A DNA stretch of 64,000 bases from CAVYUC01 sp963783085. Lineage in GTDB: Bacteria > Bacteroidota > Bacteroidia > Bacteroidales > Prolixibacteraceae. The stretch spans positions 248,001-312,000 of the forward strand of contig CAWAMJ010000020.1 in the NCBI GenBank assembly GCA_963783085.1, given 5' to 3'. Positions 1-8,699 of the stretch are shown here, in pieces. Below the pieces are notes generated by a model. The model did not search any database and was not told the DNA's origin. It was given only the letters and a program-made list of their open reading frames with translations. How positions within the stretch are numbered: position 1 is the stretch's first letter; each line of letters starts with the position of its first letter. The translations under genes and the position numbers were made by a program.

Positions 1-2
1 TT

Positions 3-446
3 TTCCGGATTTTAAAGCTTACACGTTACACATCGGCCAGCCGCACTTTGTCGCGTGCACTTTGGGCCAGCCGCGAAAAAATTGGGGTGTTTATATTTTT
101 TGTAGTCACTTTGGTGATTATTATCGGTACGCTCATGTACTTAATTGAAGGTGAAAATGGTGGTTTTAAAAGTATTCCGCTGAGTATTTACTGGGCGGTG
201 GTTACTCTCACAACCGTGGGTTATGGCGACATTAGTCCTGTTACACCAACCGGGCAATTTTTGGCCAGTGTAGTGATGATTTTAGGTTATGCGATTATTG
301 CCGTGCCCACCGGAATTGTTACTGCCGAAATGATCAATCCTTCTGCTTCAAAGGACAGCACACAAGTTTGTCCGAACTGTTTGTACGATAAACACGACAA
401 TGATGCCGTCCACTGCAAAAAATGTGGCGCAAAGCTCAACAACTAA
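3..446 (+). CDS. Voltage-gated-type ion (K+) channel, C-terminal part (5' truncated by window)
   Basis: The reading frame is open from base 3 and has no start inside the window, so this is the 3' end of a longer gene. The first residues (FRILKLTRY) look like the end of an S4 voltage-sensor helix. A membrane helix follows (about residues 25-47 of the visible part), then a pore loop with the potassium selectivity filter TVGYGD, then a last membrane helix. This S4-S5-P-S6 order fits the Kv/KvLQT-like bacterial channel family, which conducts K+ across the inner membrane. After S6 there is a short tail with two CxxC pairs (CPNC and CKKC), a likely zinc ribbon. The TTG at 48 could be read as a start, but it would cut S4, so I reject it. 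Substrate K+ is inferred from the filter. Confidence 0.85.
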   Translation, partial: FRILKLTRYTSASRTLSRALWASREKIGVFIFFVVTLVIIIGTLMYLIEGENGGFKSIPLSIYWAVVTLTTVGYGDISPVTPTGQFLASVVMILGYAIIAVPTGIVTAEMINPSASKDSTQVCPNCLYDKHDNDAVHCKKCGAKLNN

Positions 447-510
447 TTAAAATATATCGGTACTTTGTTGAGAATTTAATTCAGCTTTTAAAACTTTAAA
501 ACCATTCAAA

Positions 511-1140
511 ATGAAGAAAATAGTATTTCTCGCGGTAGTTGTTTTGTTGCTTTCATCCTGTGCAACTGTATATAATTCTGCCGGTTTAAAAACAGCGGAA
601 CAGCAACATCATTTGGTTGCGATTCTGCCATTCGATGTCACGGTTCAATACAATAAACTTCCCAAAAATGTAACTGTTGAACAGATTGAGGAAAATGAAC
701 ATGATTTGGCTTTTATTTTACAAAACCAGATGTATAACCGTTTTTTGAGAAAAAACGAGCAGTACAGAATTCAGTTTCAGGATGTGGACAAAACCAATAT
801 GATGCTGGAACGGAATAAAATAGAAGTGGAACAATTAAGCGAATTTTCTCCTGATGAACTGGCGCGCCTGCTGGAAGTTGACGCGGTAATCTCCGGGAAA
901 GTCCTTACAACAAAACCCATGTCAACCGGTGCAGCGCTTGTGGTTGGTGTACTTTTTAACGTTTGGGGCTCTACAAACACAGCCGATGTGACAGTTTCGC
1001 TGCACGATGGCAATGATTCTGATTTGCTGTGGCGGTTTAACCACGTGTATTCCGGAAGTGTGGGAAGCAGTCCTGAGCAACTAACCAATGCAATGATGAA
1101 ACCAATCTCACGGAAATTCCCTTACCGGATAAAAAGTTAA
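511..1140 (+). CDS. Outer-membrane-type lipoprotein, GNA1162/DUF799-like
   Basis: A 209-residue protein starting with a lipoprotein signal peptide (hydrophobic stretch then LLSSC, lipid on Cys17). The body resembles the GNA1162/DUF799 and CsgG-N-like lipoproteins: a strand with VAILPFDV right after the signal, and a later segment VDAVISGKVL, typical of this alpha/beta fold in which the protein sits on the periplasmic side of the outer membrane. A small hydrophobic glycine-rich stretch follows (about residues 145-155). I do not know its role; no partner gene lies next to it, the neighbours being an ion channel and thyA. The ATG at 511 is preceded by an A-rich leader. The family call rests on general pattern, not on a search. 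Confidence 0.65.
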   Translation: MKKIVFLAVVVLLLSSCATVYNSAGLKTAEQQHHLVAILPFDVTVQYNKLPKNVTVEQIEENEHDLAFILQNQMYNRFLRKNEQYRIQFQDVDKTNMMLERNKIEVEQLSEFSPDELARLLEVDAVISGKVLTTKPMSTGAALVVGVLFNVWGSTNTADVTVSLHDGNDSDLLWRFNHVYSGSVGSSPEQLTNAMMKPISRKFPYRIKS

Positions 1141-1193
1141 ATAATTGTGGATATTTAAATGTGTTAATATCAAACCAGGCCCGTTTAAAGTTT

Positions 1194-1201
1194 TATTTTT
1201 G
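1194..1201 (+). promoter_or_regulatory. Bacteroidota -7 promoter element before thyA
   Basis: TATTTTTG matches the Bacteroidota -7 consensus TAnnTTTG and lies 17 bases before the thyA start. No clear TTG at the -33 position is seen. Confidence 0.45.
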
Positions 1202-1218
1202 CAGGAAACGAAGGAATT

Positions 1219-2013
1219 ATGAAGCAGTATTTAAACCTCCTGCAAACTATACTGAAGGAAGGAACGGAGAAAAAAGATCGTACCGGAACAGGCACCATCA
1301 GCAGGTTTGGTCACCAGATGCGATTCGATTTGAGTGAAGGATTTCCGGTGGTAACCACCAAAAAACTGCACCTGAAATCGATTATCCACGAATTGTTGTG
1401 GTTTCTGGCCGGTGACACCAATGTAAAGTATTTGCAGGAAAACGGGGTTCGAATCTGGAACGAATGGGCTGACGAAAACGGGGACCTCGGCCACATTTAC
1501 GGGTACCAGTGGCGAAGCTGGCCAACCCCCGACGGAAAACACATCGACCAAATCAGCAACGTGGTCGATTCCATTAAAAATAATCCCGATTCGCGGCGGC
1601 ACCTTGTCAGCGCGTGGAATGTTGGCGAACTGGATAAAATGAACCTGCCGCCCTGCCATGTTTTATTTCAGTTTTATGTGGCCGGCGGAAAATTGTCATG
1701 TCAGTTGTATCAGCGAAGCGCCGATGTTTTTCTGGGCGTGCCGTTTAATATTGCATCATATGCATTATTAACGCTGATGATGGCGCAGGTTACCGAACTG
1801 CAGCCTGGCGATTTTGTGCATACTTTCGGCGACGTGCACATTTATTCCAATCACATCGAACAGGTGAAACTGCAGCTTACCAGGGAGCCTTTTCCGCTGC
1901 CAACCATGAAAATTAATCCGGAGGTGAAAAGTATTTTCGATTTTAAATTCGACGATTTTGAACTGGTAAACTACCATGCACACCCGCATATTAAAGGGAA
2001 GGTTGCGGTATAA
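1219..2013 (+). CDS. thyA: Thymidylate synthase
   Basis: A 264-residue cytoplasmic enzyme, the same length as E. coli ThyA, that methylates dUMP to dTMP with methylene-tetrahydrofolate and releases dihydrofolate. The catalytic cysteine is Cys146 in LPPCHVLFQFYV, the folate/phosphate-binding N-terminus has KKDRTGTGT, and the dUMP-binding segment CQLYQRSADVFLGVPFNIAS is complete. The next gene is dihydrofolate reductase, 10 bases downstream, which recycles the product; the two form an operon. Nothing unusual is seen. Confidence 0.97.
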   Translation: MKQYLNLLQTILKEGTEKKDRTGTGTISRFGHQMRFDLSEGFPVVTTKKLHLKSIIHELLWFLAGDTNVKYLQENGVRIWNEWADENGDLGHIYGYQWRSWPTPDGKHIDQISNVVDSIKNNPDSRRHLVSAWNVGELDKMNLPPCHVLFQFYVAGGKLSCQLYQRSADVFLGVPFNIASYALLTLMMAQVTELQPGDFVHTFGDVHIYSNHIEQVKLQLTREPFPLPTMKINPEVKSIFDFKFDDFELVNYHAHPHIKGKVAV

Positions 2014-2023
2014 ATGTAAATTT

Positions 2024-2524
2024 ATGATCCATAAAAATATCTCTATCATCGTAGCCATCGCCGAGAATTTTGCCATCGGAAAAAACAACGACCTGCTTTT
2101 TCATTTGCCAAACGATTTGAAACATTTTAAGGAAATTACCACCGGCCATAGTTTGATTATGGGTCGGAACACACTGCTTTCGTTGCCGAAATGGCCGCTG
2201 CCCAACCGTCGGCATATTGTAATCACCGATAAAAAAGAGGATAATTTTCCGGGTTGCGAAATTGTTTATTCCATCGATGAAGCAATTGAAAAAGTAAAAA
2301 ATGAAGACGAGGCATTTGTTATTGGCGGTGGAATGGTATACCGGCAGTTTTATCCGCTTGCCGGAAAACTGTATCTCACTCTGGTGCACCAACCTTTCGA
2401 TGCCGACATTTACTTTCCTGAAATTAAATTTAACGAGTGGGATGAAATTTCCCGTGAAGATTTCTACGACGAAAAAAACGGTTTTCACTATTCCTACCTG
2501 AACCTGAAACGTGAAATCCGCTGA
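2024..2524 (+). CDS. folA: Dihydrofolate reductase
   Basis: A 166-residue enzyme reducing dihydrofolate to tetrahydrofolate with NADPH. The N-terminus ISIIVAIAENFAIGKNNDLLFHLPNDLKHFK carries the typical substrate-site Asp (here in LPNDLKHFK) and the Met20-loop region; NADPH-binding segments are MGRNTLLSLPKWPLPNRRHIVIT and FVIGGGMVYRQFYP. The ATG at 2024 was chosen because the conserved strand starts right after it; an ATG at 1976 would overlap thyA by 38 bases and add an unconserved basic leader. It is downstream of thyA and probably cotranscribed with it. Confidence 0.95.
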   Translation: MIHKNISIIVAIAENFAIGKNNDLLFHLPNDLKHFKEITTGHSLIMGRNTLLSLPKWPLPNRRHIVITDKKEDNFPGCEIVYSIDEAIEKVKNEDEAFVIGGGMVYRQFYPLAGKLYLTLVHQPFDADIYFPEIKFNEWDEISREDFYDEKNGFHYSYLNLKREIR

Positions 2525-2611
2525 ACGGCTTGAAATTCATAAAAAAACAAGGAATACCGGAAAGAAGCGCAACAACTTGTTAAACAGTTTTCCGGAATCT
2601 AAAGAATTAAA

Positions 2612-3682
2612 TCAGTTGAGCGTTTGATACCACTTTTTGGTATTTCCCGCATAAATTTTATCCACCACCTCCCGTGGGAGTTGCAGTCCATGGAATTCGC
2701 CGTCGATTAAATTGCTGGTCATCGTGTGGTCGCTGGTCAGGTATTCCCAGTCGCGGAGCCAGGTTTCGTGCAGGTTGTTTTGAAACTGATCCTTGTCTCC
2801 GCCGCGGTCGGTAATATCGGTGCCGTACAACAGGCGGTCCTGGTAATTGATAAAAAAGTTGCGCACTTTTTCGCGGTCTTTTACAGTTTGGTAAAAAAGT
2901 TGTCCCATTCGCGCTGCCATATCCATCGACGCATTTGGAAAGCGGTCGAGGAAACGCGCCATTTCTTCGGTACTCCACTCGAGGCTGGCCAGGTGGCACC
3001 CGATAAATGTAAGGTCGGGATTCTTTTCCAGCATCCGGTCGCGTGCTGCCATTTGTTCCTCATACGAGGGATATTCCGGATGTTTGTACATGTGGTACTG
3101 CGGGTTTCGTGCAAAATACCCGCTGTCGTTTTTGGTTGTCATTTCGTCGAGTGGCAGCCAGCAATTTTTAGGTTCGCCCAAATGGCCTACCAGCGGAATT
3201 CCATTTTCAGACAGATGCTGAAAAATGGGATCGAACTGCGGATCGTCAATCATAATTAATACGCTGTCTTTATCGAGAAACTCCATCCCTACGTTTTTCC
3301 AAACTTTTACCGCACTCGCGCCGTCGGCAATACATTGGTCAATCCATGTAATTGTGTTTTCCGACCAGCCGGGTTCGTCCCATCCGTCGAGGCAAAACGT
3401 AGCGGAATAGGAAATTTCCGACGGGAATTCCTGATTCAACACAGTTAGCCCGTGGTGCGCATCAGCCACGCGTTCGCAACCATCTGAGTATGTATTGATA
3501 GCAAAAAACTTAAAATTATCCTTTTGTGCTTGTTCCATCGAATGCTGCGTATCCGTGTAAATGTGGTAATGCGCATCGATTTTTTCCACTTTCGGAAAAT
3601 CGTCCATCGAATAATAATCGTTGTTTTGACAGGCAAAAACTGTAATCGAAATTAGAATCAGAAAGAATAAATTTGTTTTCAT
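2612..3682 (-). CDS. Secreted lipoprotein amidohydrolase (amidohydrolase_2-like TIM barrel)
   Basis: A 356-residue protein with a lipoprotein signal (hydrophobic stretch ending TVFACQN). The mature part begins with KIDAHYHIYTDT, the HxH metal-binding motif at the first strand of amidohydrolase_2 TIM barrels. Later comes GHLGE (about residue 185), FIGCHLASLEWS (a second metal histidine) and LLYGTDIT (catalytic Asp), which together make up a full mononuclear metal site. The substrate is unknown. The ATG at 3682 is chosen since it gives a clean lipoprotein signal; an in-frame ATG at 3742 would put twenty residues in front of it. It lies 65 bases downstream of the PBP gene on the same strand. Confidence 0.8.
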   Translation of the reverse strand: MKTNLFFLILISITVFACQNNDYYSMDDFPKVEKIDAHYHIYTDTQHSMEQAQKDNFKFFAINTYSDGCERVADAHHGLTVLNQEFPSEISYSATFCLDGWDEPGWSENTITWIDQCIADGASAVKVWKNVGMEFLDKDSVLIMIDDPQFDPIFQHLSENGIPLVGHLGEPKNCWLPLDEMTTKNDSGYFARNPQYHMYKHPEYPSYEEQMAARDRMLEKNPDLTFIGCHLASLEWSTEEMARFLDRFPNASMDMAARMGQLFYQTVKDREKVRNFFINYQDRLLYGTDITDRGGDKDQFQNNLHETWLRDWEYLTSDHTMTSNLIDGEFHGLQLPREVVDKIYAGNTKKWYQTLN

Positions 3683-3747
3683 AATAAAAGGTTTAATTGA
3701 AGTTTTGAAGTTAGGAATTTTTCTTTTATCTGTGAAATGCAAATTTA

Positions 3748-6096
3748 TCAGAAGAAATCATTAAAATCAGACGGTGTCTTCTGATCTTCTTCGTCGTCGC
3801 AATTCAGATCGATATTGAAATTATCCGGTTTTTGAAACACCATATCCTGCGTAATTCCCAATGATTTATCGGCCAACACTTTTTTAAAGAAATATCCCCA
3901 GATTGGCAATGCCATGTTTGCTCCCTGTCCGGAAGTAATGGTGCGGAAATGGATGCTTCGCAAATCGGCGCCGGTCCAAACACCCGCAGTAAGTTTCGGA
4001 GTGATTCCAATAAACCATCCATCCGAATGATTTTGGGTAGTTCCGGTTTTTCCGGCAATGGGCATGGTAAACTTTCCGTAACCGTCGCGGTAACGCAACC
4101 TGATTCCCGTTCCCTGATCGACCACTCCCTGCAACAGGTTAATCATCAGGTAAGCAGTTTGTTCATCAATGGCTTCGTGCCTTTCGGGTTGAAAAGTAGC
4201 CACTACATTTCCGTAGCGGTCTTCAATTTTCGTAACAAAATAAGGTTTGATGAACACTCCCTGGTTTCCGTATGTATTAAATGCACCCACCATTTCATAA
4301 AGCGTAACATCCGATGTTCCCAAAAACATGGATGGTACCGGATCGATCGGGCTGTAAATTCCCAGCCGTTTCATCACTTCGACCACCGCATGCGGGTTAA
4401 ACTGTTTCAATACCCATGCAGATATCCGGTTTTTCGAATTCATGAGGCCCCATTTCAGCGTTACCAGTTTTCCATCTTTTTCTTCATCCACATCCGAATC
4501 TTTGGGCTCGTAAATCGAGCCGTCGGGCATTTGAAACTGCTGGCTTACATACGGTACTTTTGTGCACGGCGTGAGACCATTTTGCATGGCAAGTGTGTAA
4601 AGAAAGGGTTTTACGGTGGAACCCACCTGCCGCTTTCCGCCGGTAACCATGTCGTACATAAAATGTTTGTAATTCGGGCCGCCCACATATGCTTTTACCT
4701 GTCCGGTTTGCGTATCCATTGCCATAAATGAAGAGCGGAAAAAATGCAGGTACCACTTGATCGAATCCTGCGGTGACATGATCGTGTCGACTTCCCCTTT
4801 CCAGGAAAAAATGGTCATTTCCACCGGTTTGCGGAAATTTGCTTTAATTTCTTTAAAGCTTTTTCCTTTTTCGCGCAACACCCGGAAACGTTCGCTTTGC
4901 CTTATTTCCCGGTTCAACAAATCTTCAGTCTGTTCGGCGGTCATATTGTTTGCAAACGGCGGATTTCTCAAATCGCTCATGCTGCCATCGAATTCAGGTT
5001 GAAGATCGTTTTTCAGATGTTGTTCAATGGCTTCCACCGCGTACTTCTGCATCCGCGAGTCAATTGTGGTGAAAATCCGCAGTCCGTCCGTGTATAAATC
5101 ATAATGTTCACCGTTGGGTTTTATATTTTTATTGCACCACCCAAACAGCGGGTTCGTTTCCCATTCCACGGAATCTTCCTTGTATTTCTGGCTTTGCCAC
5201 GATGCGTAATTGTCGCGGTCCGGTTTAGATGCGGTTAAAGTCAACCGCAAATATTCCCGAAAATAGGGCGCCGGGCCACTTTTATAATCTACTTTGTGGT
5301 AATCAAGATCGAGCGGCAGTTGTTTTACCGAGTCCCTGACATGTTTTGAAATGTAACCATATTTTGCCATTTGGTTTAAAACCACGTTTCGCCTTTGTTT
5401 CACCAACTCGGGGCGGCGCACCGGATTATACAACGAAGAATTTTTCGCCATGCCCACCAACATGGCCGACTGGTGCAGTTTCAGCGAATCGGGCGGAATG
5501 CTGAAATACACATTTGCCGCTGATTTAATTCCTACCGCGAGGTTCAGGAAATCGTATTTGTTCAAATACATTAAAATAATTTCTTCCTTGGTATAACTTC
5601 GCTCGAGTTTAACGGCAATTACCCACTCCTTAAACTTTCTAAGTATCAGTTCCGAAGCTGATGAAAATCGTGAACGGGGAAACAGCATTTTTGCCAGTTG
5701 CTGACTAATTGTGCTCCCTCCGCCAGAACCACTGTCGCCGGTAATAATGCCTTTGAAAACACGAAACAAGCCGCGCAAATCAATGCCGGAATGACGATAG
5801 AAACGAACATCTTCGGTGGCAACCAGTGCATCGATTAAATGTTGCGGAAGATCATTATAGCTGACAAATGTGCGGTTTTCGCGGATAAAATATTTATCCA
5901 GTATTTTTCCGTCGGCTGAATATATTTCAGTAGACAGCTCGTTTTTTGGATTTTCAAGTTCCTCGAATGAAGGCATAAAACCTAATTTTCCTTTGGCAAT
6001 CAGGAAAAAAAGAAGGAATATTCCCAAAACTCCAATGAGGAAAAGCGTCCAAAATCCGATGATGTATTTTTTAAAATTATTGTTTTTTTCGGTCAT
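3748..6096 (-). CDS. Class A penicillin-binding protein (PBP1A-type, bifunctional)
   Basis: A 782-residue bifunctional peptidoglycan synthase anchored by one N-terminal membrane helix (about residues 12-34), with the rest in the periplasm. The glycosyltransferase 51 domain (about 60-240) shows ATEDVRFYRHSGID with the catalytic Glu and GGGSTISQQLAK. The transpeptidase domain carries all three motifs: Ser493 in STVK, SKN in the segment LMNSKNRISAWV, and KTGTT with Lys683. It polymerises lipid II glycan strands and crosslinks stem peptides. The C-terminus is short and acidic (DDEEDQ). The divergent neighbour across a 209-base gap is topA. Confidence 0.93.
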   Translation of the reverse strand: MTEKNNNFKKYIIGFWTLFLIGVLGIFLLFFLIAKGKLGFMPSFEELENPKNELSTEIYSADGKILDKYFIRENRTFVSYNDLPQHLIDALVATEDVRFYRHSGIDLRGLFRVFKGIITGDSGSGGGSTISQQLAKMLFPRSRFSSASELILRKFKEWVIAVKLERSYTKEEIILMYLNKYDFLNLAVGIKSAANVYFSIPPDSLKLHQSAMLVGMAKNSSLYNPVRRPELVKQRRNVVLNQMAKYGYISKHVRDSVKQLPLDLDYHKVDYKSGPAPYFREYLRLTLTASKPDRDNYASWQSQKYKEDSVEWETNPLFGWCNKNIKPNGEHYDLYTDGLRIFTTIDSRMQKYAVEAIEQHLKNDLQPEFDGSMSDLRNPPFANNMTAEQTEDLLNREIRQSERFRVLREKGKSFKEIKANFRKPVEMTIFSWKGEVDTIMSPQDSIKWYLHFFRSSFMAMDTQTGQVKAYVGGPNYKHFMYDMVTGGKRQVGSTVKPFLYTLAMQNGLTPCTKVPYVSQQFQMPDGSIYEPKDSDVDEEKDGKLVTLKWGLMNSKNRISAWVLKQFNPHAVVEVMKRLGIYSPIDPVPSMFLGTSDVTLYEMVGAFNTYGNQGVFIKPYFVTKIEDRYGNVVATFQPERHEAIDEQTAYLMINLLQGVVDQGTGIRLRYRDGYGKFTMPIAGKTGTTQNHSDGWFIGITPKLTAGVWTGADLRSIHFRTITSGQGANMALPIWGYFFKKVLADKSLGITQDMVFQKPDNFNIDLNCDDEEDQKTPSDFNDFF

Positions 6097-6305
6097 GAAA
6101 TTTTCAGTTTAAACTAATGGCAAATATATCTATTTCTGCTTTGGCAGCAATTAACTAAACGGTGGTTCCCGGTGGAATATTTTTATTTTGAAAAAATAAA
6201 TTAATCATTATCAATCTTATAGATTTAAAAATGATAAAGAAATTTTGAACTTAGCAATTCATTTTCTTTAATTTGCAAAAATTTTTTCAACCCAAGGGAA
6301 AGTAT

Positions 6306-8642
6306 ATGCAGGAAAATTTAGTCATTGTTGAGTCGCCGGCAAAAGCAAAAACCATAGAAAAGTTTTTAGGTAAAAACTACCTGGTTACCTCGAGTATGGG
6401 CCATATCCGCGATCTGGAAAAGAAGGATTTTGGCATTGATATCGAAAAGAATTACCAACCAAAGTACGTTGTTACCCCCGACAAAAAGAAAATAGTTGCC
6501 GAATTAAAGAAACTGGCCAAAAATGCGAAAGTAGTTTGGCTGGCGTCCGATGAAGACCGCGAAGGTGAAGCTATTGCATGGCATTTAAAAGAAGTGCTGA
6601 ATCTCGATGCTGAAAAAACAAAACGCATTGTTTTTCATGAAATTACAAAAGAGGCCATATTAAAAGCAATAGAAAATCCACGTTCAATCGATAATCATCT
6701 GGTAGATGCCCAGCAGGCGCGCCGTATTCTCGACCGTATTGTGGGTTTTGAAGTTTCACCGGTATTGTGGAAAAAAGTAAAACCTGCATTGTCGGCGGGC
6801 CGTGTGCAATCCGTAGCTGTGCGCCTGATTGTGGAACGCGAGCGTGAAATCATCAACTTCAAAAGCGAATCTGCATATCGGGTAACGGGTTTGTTTTCGG
6901 TTCGGGAAGAAAACGGAAGTAGTTCAGAATTGAAGGCCGAACTTTCCAACCGGTTTAAAACGAGGGAAGAAGCGCTGAAATTTGTCGAAAAATGCAAATC
7001 AGCAAATTTTGCCGTTGCTGATGTGGTGAAAAAGCCGGCAAAACGTTCTCCTGCGCAACCATTTACTACTTCAACGCTCCAACAGGAGGCAAGCCGGAAA
7101 CTCAGCTTTTCGGTTTCGCAAACCATGGCAGTTGCCCAGCGGCTTTATGAAAGCGGTAAAATTACTTATATGCGTACCGATTCGGTGAATTTGTCGGAAC
7201 AGGCATTGCATTCAGCCGAACAAAAAATTGTGAAGCTACACGGTGAAAAATATGTTAAAATAAGGCGCTATAAAACAAAATCGAAAAGCGCACAGGAAGC
7301 ACATGAAGCCATTCGTCCTACTTATATGGACAAGGAATTTGTTGATGGCAGCAATCAGGAAAAAAGGTTGTATGAATTAATCTGGAAGAGGACCATTGCA
7401 TCGCAAATGGCCGATGCGCAACTGGAAAAAACCAACGTCACCATTTCCGTTTCCAATTCGCAGGAAACATTTGTTGCTTCGGGCGAAGTACTGATTTTCG
7501 ATGGCTTTCTGAAAGTTTATATGGAATCGACCGATGACGAAAACAGCAACGGAGGCCAGTCTCAGGAAATTATTCCACCGTTAAAAGTTAATGATCCGCT
7601 TGAAATGACGGAAATTACAGCCATGCAACGATTCACGCAAAAACCTCCGCGCTATACCGAGGCATCGCTGGTAAAACAATTGGAAGAACTTGGAATTGGG
7701 CGGCCGTCAACTTATGCCCCCACTATTACTACCATTCAAAACCGCAATTACGTCGTAAAAGAAGATCGCCCGGGAATGGAAAGAAATTACAAGGTAATAT
7801 CCCTGAAAAACGGGAAAATTGCAGAAAAGGATAAAACTGAAATAACCGGCGCCGAACGTTCAAAATTGTTTCCTACCGATATTGGAATGGTGGTGAACGA
7901 TTTCTTGACCGCGAATTTCGACCAGATAATGGACTACAATTTCACAGCACGGGTTGAAAAAGAGTTTGACGACATTGCCGAGGGAAACCGGAAATGGGAT
8001 GAAATGATCGACGATTTTTACCAGCCGTTTCACGGGAAAGTGGAAAATGTGCTGAAAAATTCGGAACGTTTGAAAGGTGAACGCATTTTGGGAACTGATC
8101 CGAAAACCGGAAAGCAGGTTTCGGTAAAAATCGGACGATATGGCCCGGTGGCACAGCTGGGCATTGCCAGTTCCGAAGAAAACGATGTAAAACCTGAATT
8201 CGCCAGCTTGCGCGCCGGACAGCACCTCGAAACGATTACACTCGAAGAAGTGCTGGAATTATTTAAGCTCCCGCGCGATTTAGGCGATTATGAAAACAAA
8301 AAAGTGGTAGTCGGAATTGGCCGGTTTGGGCCATATGTCAGACACGACTCGAAATTTGTGTCACTGGCGAAAGACGACGATCCGCACACAATAAGTTTAG
8401 ATCGGGCCATCGAATTGATAGAAGCAAAAAGGGAAAAAGACCGAAAAGCAGTTATTAAAACTTTTGACGAAGAACCCGACCTAAAAGTTCTGAATGGCAG
8501 GTGGGGGCCGTATATTTCATTCAAAAAGAAGAATTACAAAATTCCCAAAAAAATAAACGCGGAAGAGCTTTCACTTGAAGATTGCAAAGAACTTATAGAT
8601 AAGGCGCCCGCACCAAAGTCGGGCAGAGGCAAAAAGAAATAA
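6306..8642 (+). CDS. topA: DNA topoisomerase I (type IA)
   Basis: A 778-residue enzyme that relaxes negative supercoils. It opens with a Toprim domain (LVIVESPAKAKTIEKFLG; acidic motif SDEDREGEAIAWHL) and has the active-site tyrosine Tyr288 in ITYMRTDSVN. Instead of cysteine zinc ribbons, the C-terminal part consists of repeated Toprim_C-type segments (IGRYGPVAQLG, IGRFGPYVRHD, GRWGPYISFKKKNYKIPK), the form usual in Bacteroidota, and ends in a basic tail. The ATG at 6306 is preceded by AAGGGAAAG and starts right at the conserved fold; an upstream TTG at 6273 is rejected. A strong terminator follows the stop. TopA next to the arginase-like gene and the gld genes fits an arrangement I remember from other Bacteroidota. 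Confidence 0.96.
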   Translation: MQENLVIVESPAKAKTIEKFLGKNYLVTSSMGHIRDLEKKDFGIDIEKNYQPKYVVTPDKKKIVAELKKLAKNAKVVWLASDEDREGEAIAWHLKEVLNLDAEKTKRIVFHEITKEAILKAIENPRSIDNHLVDAQQARRILDRIVGFEVSPVLWKKVKPALSAGRVQSVAVRLIVEREREIINFKSESAYRVTGLFSVREENGSSSELKAELSNRFKTREEALKFVEKCKSANFAVADVVKKPAKRSPAQPFTTSTLQQEASRKLSFSVSQTMAVAQRLYESGKITYMRTDSVNLSEQALHSAEQKIVKLHGEKYVKIRRYKTKSKSAQEAHEAIRPTYMDKEFVDGSNQEKRLYELIWKRTIASQMADAQLEKTNVTISVSNSQETFVASGEVLIFDGFLKVYMESTDDENSNGGQSQEIIPPLKVNDPLEMTEITAMQRFTQKPPRYTEASLVKQLEELGIGRPSTYAPTITTIQNRNYVVKEDRPGMERNYKVISLKNGKIAEKDKTEITGAERSKLFPTDIGMVVNDFLTANFDQIMDYNFTARVEKEFDDIAEGNRKWDEMIDDFYQPFHGKVENVLKNSERLKGERILGTDPKTGKQVSVKIGRYGPVAQLGIASSEENDVKPEFASLRAGQHLETITLEEVLELFKLPRDLGDYENKKVVVGIGRFGPYVRHDSKFVSLAKDDDPHTISLDRAIELIEAKREKDRKAVIKTFDEEPDLKVLNGRWGPYISFKKKNYKIPKKINAEELSLEDCKELIDKAPAPKSGRGKKK

Positions 8643-8677
8643 AAAAGAGGCAGATGTTTTTTACATTTGCCTCTTTT
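8643..8677 (+). terminator. Terminator of topA
   Basis: AAAAGAGGCA (8643-8652) and TGCCTCTTTT (8668-8677) form a perfect 10-base stem directly after the topA stop codon; the run of A before and T after makes it potentially bidirectional. It ends 22 bases before the next start. Confidence 0.8.
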
Positions 8678-8699
8678 GGTACTGTTAATACTGAAGCCG

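Noticed and set aside
2558..2594. Inverted repeat CCGGAAA...TTTCCGG between folA and the amidohydrolase gene considered as terminator
   Set aside because: The loop is over twenty bases and there is no T run directly after either arm.
3949..4731. A 260-codon plus-strand open frame
   Set aside because: It lies antisense to the transpeptidase domain of the PBP gene, which has intact catalytic motifs.
6273..6305. TTG start of topA upstream of 6306
   Set aside because: Adds an unconserved leader; the conserved Toprim start follows the ATG at 6306, which has a purine-rich leader.
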